A stretch of DNA of 27,532 nt, taken from positions 1 to 27,532 of the forward strand of contig JAAYZQ010000123.1 in NCBI GenBank assembly GCA_012514775.1, in the 5' to 3' direction. Positions 21,973-27,532 of this stretch are shown here, piece after piece. The stretch is from Anaerolineaceae bacterium (GTDB taxonomy: Bacteria; Chloroflexota; Anaerolineae; JAAYZQ01). Each line of letters begins with the position of its first letter. The stretch's first letter is position 1. The notes beneath the pieces were generated by a model. It had not been told where the DNA came from, searched no databases, and saw nothing but the letters and a program-made list of their open reading frames with translations. Made by a program: the position numbers and the translations under genes.

Positions 21973-22791
21973 TCACTCGCCCTCGGTCTCGCCCAGCCCA
22001 TATCCACTCTCGATCAACTCTACCAGGCGGCGCACAAAGCGGGTCGCCGGCGAGCCATCGATGACGTCGTGGTCAAGAATCACCGTCAGGTTGAGGATCT
22101 CGCGCGGTTCGATCCGCCCCTCGACAACGGCTGGCTTCCAGGCCATGCTGCCCACTACCAGGCCGAGGGAGTGGGGAGTGGTGGTGATCCCCCACCCGCT
22201 ATGGCCCTTGCCAAACATCCCAACCGCAGTCACAGCTACCGTGCCTCCCATCGACGCGCGAATCGTCGGGTCACGGCGCGTGGTCCAACTCATCAGCGTT
22301 TTGACCAGCCTGGACAGCGGCCACGGAAGGAGCATGGCAGACCGGAACCAGCGCGGCATGCCCTTGCCGGGTGGCACCGGAGCGGACTGGACGCTGCGGA
22401 TCTCCTCGTGGATTTCCCGATACGTCTTTTGCTGGGCGCCCTCGATGACGTGCCCCATGAGGGTCCTCTTGTTTCCATCGGCATGTTCGACCATCAGCCC
22501 CACGTTGACGTCGTCGAACAGGACGAGCTGGTTGCGGCCTTTCAGGTAGGCCTGCACCTGTGGGTTCTCGGCCACGGCGCGGGCCAGGCAGTGGACCAGG
22601 AAGCCGGTGAAGGAAAGGGTCTCGCCGGTGAGCGCCTTGTGCCCGGCAATGATCTTGCGGGGGACCGTCACGTCCACCTCCAGCAGGCCATACATCCAGT
22701 ACGTCGGCCCGGAGAGGTGGAGCGCGTTCAGCCAGACGCGGCGCCCCCGCGGGAGGTCGACGACGTGATGGGCAATTGCTTTCGCACTCAT
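21973..22791 (-). CDS. Stand-alone 2-oxoacid dehydrogenase E2-type acyltransferase domain protein
   Basis: This 272-residue protein corresponds to the catalytic domain of E2 acyltransferases (chloramphenicol-acetyltransferase fold), without lipoyl or peripheral-subunit-binding domains. The catalytic segment is His241-x3-Asp245-Gly (LDHDVIDGSPATRF). LSFTGFLVHCLARAVAENP and GTVAVTAVGMFGKGHSGWG also match the fold. Such free-standing domains probably transfer acyl groups between CoA and an unknown acceptor rather than serve a dehydrogenase complex, since no E1 or E3 is nearby. ATG 22791 overlaps the TGA of the preceding beta-lactamase-fold gene (ATGA), with GGAGG 9 bases upstream, so the two are translationally coupled. 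A longer reading frame to 23148 lies in the shadow of that gene. The acyl donor and acceptor are unknown. Confidence 0.85.
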   Translation of the reverse strand: MSAKAIAHHVVDLPRGRRVWLNALHLSGPTYWMYGLLEVDVTVPRKIIAGHKALTGETLSFTGFLVHCLARAVAENPQVQAYLKGRNQLVLFDDVNVGLMVEHADGNKRTLMGHVIEGAQQKTYREIHEEIRSVQSAPVPPGKGMPRWFRSAMLLPWPLSRLVKTLMSWTTRRDPTIRASMGGTVAVTAVGMFGKGHSGWGITTTPHSLGLVVGSMAWKPAVVEGRIEPREILNLTVILDHDVIDGSPATRFVRRLVELIESGYGLGETEGE

Positions 22792-24338
22792 GGGGTAGTA
22801 TCCTCCATGCCGGCCTTGGGGGCCATGGGTTCTCGCAGAGACCGGAGCATCAGCCCGGTGCGCAGCAAGGCCCATACGCCGGCGAATCCGCCGCTTATCC
22901 GGACGATCCAGGCCAGGTCCGGCATAAACAGGCCTATGAAACGGATCAGGCCGCTGGACCGCAGATAGCCGAGGAGCGCTGTCAGCGCCAGGTTGGGGAC
23001 CAGCGGCAGCAAGAGGTGCCGTCCCCACAAGCGCCCACCGCCAGGGCGGCTTGCCGGGTCCCGGTGCCACTGGCTCAGCCGCCGCCGGGTAGCCAGGACA
23101 CCGGCAATCTGCGCCAGCGGGATCAGCGGCAGCAGGCGCATGATCCACTGGACAAAGTCGAGCCGGATCGGAGGGGGCTGCTGGCCGGCCAACAGGGCCG
23201 TCATCCCCGTCCCAATCTCTTCCGTGATCATGGGCAATCCATAGGGGTCGGCGTTAAAGAGCACGACGAGGCCCCGCTCTTGTTCTGGGACGAGCGCCAT
23301 GAAGGCCGAAAAGTCGGGCACGTTGCCGCCGTGGGAATAGGTCGTGGTCCCGTCCAGGTCTATCTCGAACCAGCCCATGCCGTACCGTCCCTGCGCAGAG
23401 CTGCCGTAGTCAAATCCCGCTGCTCCTCGGTGCAGCTCGTCGATGCTCTGCGCCGAAAGGATTTGCACGTTTCGATAGCGCCCCCCGTTCAGGTGGGCGA
23501 TGAGGTAGTGAGCCATGTCTTCGGCGCAAGAGATGAGCTGGCCCGATGGCAGTGAGCCGCGGGGTACGGGCAGATTGGGCGCCGGGAAGGGGAAGCTGAA
23601 CCAGTGGCGGTGGCCCCATGCCAGGCCGTTCTCTTGCGCCAGTTTTTTCTCCGCATAGCTGCGGCGCATGTCCAGCGGCTCCAGGATGTGTTTCTGGACG
23701 TACTCGGCGTACGGTTCGCCACCGGCAGCCTCGACGATCAGCCCCAGGACGTTGTAATTCAGGTTGCTGTACTCCCACTTCGAGCCGACCGGGCGGGTGA
23801 GCTTGAGCGTCGCCAGGGTCCGCGCCTGGCGCTCGACAGCGTCCGGGCGATCGTCCATGTCTGCCAGGCTGACGCTGCCGGCTACCGTGGGCAGGCCACT
23901 CGTCTGGTTTAACAGGTGGCGGACCGTCATGCGGGCCGATGCCTCGGGGTCTGCCACCCGGAACCAGGGCAGGTAGCGCTGCACGGGTGCATCCAGCTCG
24001 ACCCTGCCGGCCTCGACCAACTGCATCACCGCCAGGGCGGTGATGGACTTGGTGAGCGAGCCGATGAAAAAGGGCGTCTGAGGAGTGGGCGCCTCGCCGC
24101 CCGGCCTGGCCCAGCCAAAGCTGCGCCGGTGCACGATCTTGTCGCCTTCGACTATGGCGAGCATGGCGCCCGGGATCTTGAGGCGGCGCATTTGCCTTTC
24201 GACGTAAGCATCGATGGCGTCATAGGCAGTGCTGTTAGGGCTCGGTCCTGCAGAGCCAGTCGCCGCAAAGAGCCCGCGGGTCAGGGCCAGCGCGGCGCCG
24301 GCGACCACCGATCCAAAGAAGAATCTCTTCAGGTTCAC
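22788..24338 (-). CDS. Serine beta-lactamase-fold hydrolase with C-terminal membrane segments
   Basis: This 516-residue protein has an N-terminal signal or membrane segment (RFFFGSVVAGAALALTRGLF), a class C beta-lactamase/D-peptidase/esterase-type domain, and a C-terminal region with about four hydrophobic segments (about 395-500). The active-site motifs are complete: Ser94-x-x-Lys97 (GSLTK), Tyr190-x-Asn192 (EYSN) and His336-Gly-Gly (SHGG). Proteins of this type hydrolyse D-amino-acid peptides, esters or amides at the cell surface and are usually not antibiotic-resistance enzymes. GTG 24338 has AGGAGGAG 5 bases upstream. The gene follows the alpha/beta hydrolase by 11 bp, and its stop overlaps the acyltransferase start. 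The substrate is unknown. Confidence 0.9.
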   Translation of the reverse strand: MNLKRFFFGSVVAGAALALTRGLFAATGSAGPSPNSTAYDAIDAYVERQMRRLKIPGAMLAIVEGDKIVHRRSFGWARPGGEAPTPQTPFFIGSLTKSITALAVMQLVEAGRVELDAPVQRYLPWFRVADPEASARMTVRHLLNQTSGLPTVAGSVSLADMDDRPDAVERQARTLATLKLTRPVGSKWEYSNLNYNVLGLIVEAAGGEPYAEYVQKHILEPLDMRRSYAEKKLAQENGLAWGHRHWFSFPFPAPNLPVPRGSLPSGQLISCAEDMAHYLIAHLNGGRYRNVQILSAQSIDELHRGAAGFDYGSSAQGRYGMGWFEIDLDGTTTYSHGGNVPDFSAFMALVPEQERGLVVLFNADPYGLPMITEEIGTGMTALLAGQQPPPIRLDFVQWIMRLLPLIPLAQIAGVLATRRRLSQWHRDPASRPGGGRLWGRHLLLPLVPNLALTALLGYLRSSGLIRFIGLFMPDLAWIVRISGGFAGVWALLRTGLMLRSLREPMAPKAGMEDTTP

Positions 24339-24349
24339 GTTCGCTCCTC

Positions 24350-25204
24350 CTATGCGTCAGGCTGCGATGAGCCATCCATAAAGTCCTGAATCGCCCGCAG
24401 GACTTCAGCCGTCCGTTCCTCGTGCGCATTGTGACCGGCCCGCTCAATGATTTCCAGGCGGGCGTTGGGTATTCGCGCCGCCAGTGCTTCTTGATGTTCC
24501 GGCGGAAACTGAAAGTCGTCGCGGCCGGCCAGAACCAGGGTGGGTACCTGGATCTCGTGGAGGCGATCCATTACGTTCCAACCCCTGAGCGACTGGCCGA
24601 ACCCGAAGATGAGGGCTTCGGGCCGGACCCTGGCGCGCAGCCCCGAGACCAGCGTGGGCAGCAACTGCAAAAAGCTGGTGTGGGGGTAGTATGCTCCTCC
24701 CAGCTTGATCAGGGAGGGGAGCATCTCGCCGGGCGCAATCTGTCCGTTAAAGAAGCGCCGGGCTGTGCCCACGACATCGGGGCTGTACCCTCGTTGCGCC
24801 AGAAATTCCGGCGCCTTCTCTTGCGCCCAGCGGATGTCGCCGCACGTATCCAGCAGCATCAGGTGCGACAGGCTTTGGGGGTAGCGGAGCGCATACTCCA
24901 GGGCCACCATCCCACCAAAGGAATGCCCAAGCACCGCCCACTTGTCAAAGCCGAGCGCCTGGCGCAGCGCGTTCGCATCCGCCGCAAGGTTCTCCCAGGT
25001 CATGGATGAGATGGCCGCGCCGGTGGAGCGGCCATTGCAGCGGTGGTCATAGAAGACCAGGGTGAACCGGTCGGCGCAGCGCCGGAAGGCCAACAGGCTG
25101 GTGTGATCGGCCCCTGGCCCGCCATGCATGAGTACCATCGGGTATCCGTGTCCGACGACTTCTACAAATAGGCTTGCTCCTCGAATCGGCATGGTGGTCA
25201 TCAT
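24350..25204 (-). CDS. Alpha/beta hydrolase, proline-iminopeptidase-like (peptidase family S33 type)
   Basis: This 284-residue cytoplasmic hydrolase shows the oxyanion segment MHGGPG (26-31), the nucleophile elbow GHSFGG with Ser95, an acidic residue in AGRDDF (Asp229 or Asp230) and His258 in RAGHNAHE, which together form a complete triad. YDHRCNGRS resembles the DQRGxGRS segment of proline iminopeptidases and related enzymes such as tricorn-interacting peptidases. ATG 25204 has GGAG 5 bases before it; the frame runs far upstream to 25780 only because it is antisense-shadowed. It lies 68 bp after a conserved small gene and 11 bp before a beta-lactamase-fold hydrolase, so it is part of the same transcript. 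It could be an aminopeptidase, esterase or lactonase. Confidence 0.9.
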   Translation of the reverse strand: MMTTMPIRGASLFVEVVGHGYPMVLMHGGPGADHTSLLAFRRCADRFTLVFYDHRCNGRSTGAAISSMTWENLAADANALRQALGFDKWAVLGHSFGGMVALEYALRYPQSLSHLMLLDTCGDIRWAQEKAPEFLAQRGYSPDVVGTARRFFNGQIAPGEMLPSLIKLGGAYYPHTSFLQLLPTLVSGLRARVRPEALIFGFGQSLRGWNVMDRLHEIQVPTLVLAGRDDFQFPPEHQEALAARIPNARLEIIERAGHNAHEERTAEVLRAIQDFMDGSSQPDA

Positions 25205-25272
25205 GTCCTCTCCAATCCCTGTTACTCGGCCTGTGACTGGAGCAGTGAGTTTTCGCCTGCTGCCAGTGTCTC

Positions 25273-25488
25273 TTACTCGGTATAGGGACCGCTGCAGTTC
25301 ACCGAGATCAACTGCAGGTTGAGATCGCGGACGAGCTCGAGCAGGCCGTGGAGTGCGGCCTGGTCGGGTAGCGAGCCCGAAAGCAGTGTCTCGTTGCCTT
25401 CCAGGTGCGTTAGCTCCAAACCACCAAACCTGTCCGACCAGTGTGGGTCCAGATGGCCCCTGATCTTGATCTCGTAGTGTTCCGGCAC
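25273..25488 (-). CDS. Conserved small protein of unknown function, linked to LuxR-type regulators
   Basis: This 71-residue protein resembles a family I recognise next to regulators and hydrolases in Chloroflexota and Actinobacteria. Its layout is YEIKIRGHLDPHWSDRFGGL, then LTHLEGNETLLSGSLPDQA, then ALHGLLELVRDLNLQLISV. It has no signal peptide or membrane segment. The predicted fold is a short beta-beta-beta-alpha-beta unit with a conserved W-S-D-x-F-x-G turn. GTG 25488 has AAGGAGG 7 bases upstream, a strong site. It is the first gene of the five-gene run and follows the regulator gene that ends at 25602. A role as a small binding partner or anti-activator is only inferred from position. Confidence 0.75.
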   Translation of the reverse strand: MPEHYEIKIRGHLDPHWSDRFGGLELTHLEGNETLLSGSLPDQAALHGLLELVRDLNLQLISVNCSGPYTE

Positions 25489-25518
25489 AGCAGCCCTCCT
25501 TGGTTCCTATCAGGCTGC

Positions 25519-25524
25519 AGTATA
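25519..25524 (-). promoter_or_regulatory. Candidate -10 element for the five-gene run
   Basis: TATACT on the - strand lies about 30 bases before the GTG at 25488. No good -35 hexamer sits 16-18 bases upstream, so it would need an activator, perhaps the adjacent LuxR-type regulator. The 113-bp gap also holds two of three evenly spaced GGCAGATG copies. Confidence 0.3.
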
Positions 25525-25601
25525 GCACGTGCCGAACAAGCCCGCATCTGCCAAACGGGATATTCGGGGGGTTATCCTGGCATCTGCCGGAAGAGAGGGG
25601 G

Positions 25602-27532
25602 TTAGGGAAGGATGCCCATCTGCCGGGCGCGGGCAGCCGCCTCGGTCCGGTTGGCCACGTCGAGCTTGCGATAGATACTGGCCGCGTGGGCCTTGACGGT
25701 GCCCCGGGCCACGACGAGCTGCCGGGCAATCTCCTGGTTGGTCCAGCCCAGGGCCATGAGGCGCAGGACCTCCAGCTCACGTTCGCTCAATGGCTCGATC
25801 AGAGCCCGTCCCGATGGTTCGACAGGGCTCACCACGTGGCCGGCCGGGGAGGCTTTTTTCTGCGCTGCCGTGGCGACAAATGGTCCGGCAAGGTGGGAGA
25901 GCAGGCGACTGGCATACGCCCGCAAGGGGCCGGCGCCGGCATCGGCCGGCCCTTCGACCTGGCTTTGGGCAAGCCACCGGGCGAGCAGCCCCTGCATTGG
26001 CTCGCCCTCGTGGATCAAGACCTGCACGTAATCCTCGGGCTCGGCCAGAGTCAGGGCTTTTGTCAGCGCCAGAAGGGCCTGTTCGGAATCGTCGAGCGCC
26101 TGCCTGGCAAGTGCTTCGAGGACCAGGATCTCGATGACTCGGCCCATCCTTCCCGCTGATCGGGCCGCCACCTGCATCTGTGACAACAAGGCGAGGGCTT
26201 CGCCGGGCTTGTTCAGAGCCAGGAATACCCTTGCCCGCGCGATGTGCGTCAACTCGTCATCAAACCGATATCGATCGTCCGAGCGCAAGCGCTCCCCCTG
26301 GGACGCAGCCCAGCGGCTTGCGGCCTGCCAATCTCCGTGAGCCTGCCAGAGATTCACCTGGGTCATCTCGACTACCTGGTGGGCCTCGGGGAAGACGCCC
26401 CTCGTTTGAACGATCTGGGCCGCCTTTTCCGCGGCTTCTGTCGCCTCGCCCAGGTTCGCCCGGGCCAGGTGGATTCGCGCCAGCGTGGCATAGGCCAGTA
26501 CCCAGTCGTCCGCCTTGTCCCAGAAAGGAAGCTGGGCCAGGCCCTCTTGCACGTGAGCCAGGGCAGCCTCCAGATCGGTCCATTCACACAACAGGTCGGC
26601 CATCCCCACGTTTACCAGGGCTCTGGCGCCGAGGTGTTGCTCGCTCGATCCGGGGATGGATTGGGCGGCGGCCTGGTACGTGTCATACGATTGTCTCAGC
26701 TTGCCCTGGATGGCGTATAGTCTCGCCAGCACGCAAGAAGCGGCCACGGTGTTGAGGACGGCACCGGCGGCCATGCCCGATCGAATCACCTCCTGCAGGT
26801 TCGAGCTGGCGTTGTCATAATCACCCGCCATAAAGTATTCATATCCGAGGGTGATGCGTGTGTCCAGTTGCAGAGCCAGGTTGCCGGCCGGGACGCATTC
26901 GCGAGCCAGGAGGCAGAGATCGATGGCACGCTCCACGTCGCCGCGCATGGCGGTAACCCGGCTCTTGACGTAGGCCAGGAACCCCTGCAATGAACGAGCT
27001 TCAGGCGCTGCACCCAAGGATTGAATCCGCTTTTCGGCCACTTCCAACAACCGATCTGCCCTGTCCAATTCGCCGAACCAGGAGTGACTGTAAGCGCTAT
27101 AGAGGCACAACCAGGGCCGGCGAGCCACCAGGTCAGGGCTCAGCCTGCCTGTCCAATAACGTAGCTCGGCCTGTTCTCCCTGGTTCACCAAGTCGATATA
27201 GTTCTGTTCGATAAAGCGCTCAACCCGTTCCTCGTCCGAGGCCGCGGAGGCATGGTTGATCGCCTCCAGGATGGAGCCATGGTGCGCATGCCACTCGGAG
27301 GCGCGGACGTGCAATTGAGCAACCCCTTCCGTGCCAATCGACCTCTTGAGTTGCGTACGGAGCAGGTCGGCAAACAGGTGGTGATAGCGATACCAGATCC
27401 GCTCGTGATCCAGGGGCACCAGGAAGAGATTGGCCCGTTCCAGGTACTCCAGGGTGGATTGAGAAGCGGATCTCCCGGATTCGGGGAGAGTGCCCGGCTC
27501 CCCGACATCCCGAGCAGCGATCAGGGCGTCAC
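25602..27532 (-). CDS. MalT/LuxR-type ATP-dependent transcriptional regulator, C-terminal part
   Basis: About 643 residues are visible; the N-terminus with the ATPase Walker A site lies beyond the right edge, since the frame is open to 27532. The segment TLEYLERANLFLVPLDHERI and WYRYHHLFADLLRTQL is the classical end of the MalT-type ATPase/winged-helix region. A long TPR-like array follows (HASAASDEERVERFIEQNY and later helices). The final 65 residues are a LuxR helix-turn-helix: LSERELEVLRLMALGWTNQE, then IARQLVVARGTVKAHAASIY and RKLDVANRTEAAARA. Such regulators activate nearby promoters on binding a small ligand and ATP. The adjacent five-gene run downstream on the same strand is the obvious candidate target. 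The GTG at 27419 is an internal codon, not a start. Confidence 0.93.
   Translation of the reverse strand, partial: DALIAARDVGEPGTLPESGRSASQSTLEYLERANLFLVPLDHERIWYRYHHLFADLLRTQLKRSIGTEGVAQLHVRASEWHAHHGSILEAINHASAASDEERVERFIEQNYIDLVNQGEQAELRYWTGRLSPDLVARRPWLCLYSAYSHSWFGELDRADRLLEVAEKRIQSLGAAPEARSLQGFLAYVKSRVTAMRGDVERAIDLCLLARECVPAGNLALQLDTRITLGYEYFMAGDYDNASSNLQEVIRSGMAAGAVLNTVAASCVLARLYAIQGKLRQSYDTYQAAAQSIPGSSEQHLGARALVNVGMADLLCEWTDLEAALAHVQEGLAQLPFWDKADDWVLAYATLARIHLARANLGEATEAAEKAAQIVQTRGVFPEAHQVVEMTQVNLWQAHGDWQAASRWAASQGERLRSDDRYRFDDELTHIARARVFLALNKPGEALALLSQMQVAARSAGRMGRVIEILVLEALARQALDDSEQALLALTKALTLAEPEDYVQVLIHEGEPMQGLLARWLAQSQVEGPADAGAGPLRAYASRLLSHLAGPFVATAAQKKASPAGHVVSPVEPSGRALIEPLSERELEVLRLMALGWTNQEIARQLVVARGTVKAHAASIYRKLDVANRTEAAARARQMGILP

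Noticed and set aside
22791..23148. N-terminal extension of the acyltransferase frame up to 23148
   Set aside because: The extension overlaps the beta-lactamase-fold gene in another frame and is proline/alanine-rich shadow sequence; the ATG overlapping TGA at 22788-22791 has a ribosome binding site and begins family-like sequence.
22788..24338. Antibiotic-resistance beta-lactamase
   Set aside because: The SxxK/YxN/HGG motifs are shared with many esterases and D-peptidases; the C-terminal membrane block and operon setting argue for another role.
25205..25780. Upstream extension of the alpha/beta hydrolase frame
   Set aside because: It runs through the small conserved gene and the intergenic gap in a non-coding-like manner; ATG 25204 has a ribosome binding site and starts the family domain.
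1..27532. CRISPR arrays, tRNA/rRNA genes, prophage or insertion sequences
   Set aside because: No direct-repeat arrays, no transposase or phage-type proteins, and the gaps between genes contain no tRNA-like cloverleaf that I can see.

Overview
The window is GC-rich and densely coding, and it most resembles a Chloroflexota (Anaerolineae-like) genome. The evidence for this is secreted proteins ending in a YLPLV(V/L)R-type tail, a small secreted protein with the TVDGGGG / GGTIGQPDAG motifs, very large ATPase-TPR transcription regulators, and a roughly 70-residue protein family that I associate with such regulators. The taxonomic call is inference. No tRNA, rRNA, CRISPR array, insertion sequence or phage gene was seen. 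Genes on the + strand fill 1-7429. Everything from 7558 to the right edge is on the - strand. The two halves converge on a perfect 15-bp inverted repeat at 7485-7517.

Region 1 (1-7429, +) looks like a catabolic operon. It encodes two CaiB/BaiF-type CoA-transferases (the first cut by the window edge), a tungsten-type aldehyde:ferredoxin oxidoreductase, a MoaD/ThiS-like sulfur carrier, a crotonase that closely matches 4-hydroxycinnamoyl-CoA hydratase/lyase (feruloyl-CoA hydratase/lyase), and a polytopic spermidine-synthase-like membrane protein. Together they suggest an oxygen-independent, ATP-free route for plant phenylpropanoids. The transferase would make hydroxycinnamoyl-CoA, the lyase would split it into an aromatic aldehyde plus acetyl-CoA, and the AOR would oxidise the aldehyde while reducing ferredoxin. 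The acetyl-CoA released could be the CoA donor for the next turn. The fully visible CoA-transferase lacks the family's catalytic Asp, which points to a two-subunit enzyme with its upstream neighbour.

Region 2 (7558-10819, -) holds an Fe-type superoxide dismutase with a good promoter, an isoprenylcysteine/phospholipid-type membrane methyltransferase, and a MutS-family ATPase without mismatch-recognition domains.

Region 3 (10820-16821, -) is a surface/secretome patch. Its main gene is a 1540-residue exported protein with seven propeller-like repeats, Ig-like segments and a CLCA-type HExxHxxxxxxDEY metallopeptidase motif. Around it lie decayed or broken secreted genes: an orphan signal peptide, a small secreted protein with a one-base frameshift in a GGC tract, a membrane-anchor remnant and an N-terminally truncated repeat protein.

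Region 4 (16822-27532, -) contains a 1184-residue BTAD/AAA/TPR regulator, then a compact run of five genes (conserved small protein, proline-iminopeptidase-like hydrolase, beta-lactamase-fold membrane hydrolase, stand-alone E2-type acyltransferase, glutamate-semialdehyde-aminomutase-like aminotransferase), and finally the C-terminal part of a MalT/LuxR-type regulator that continues past the right edge.
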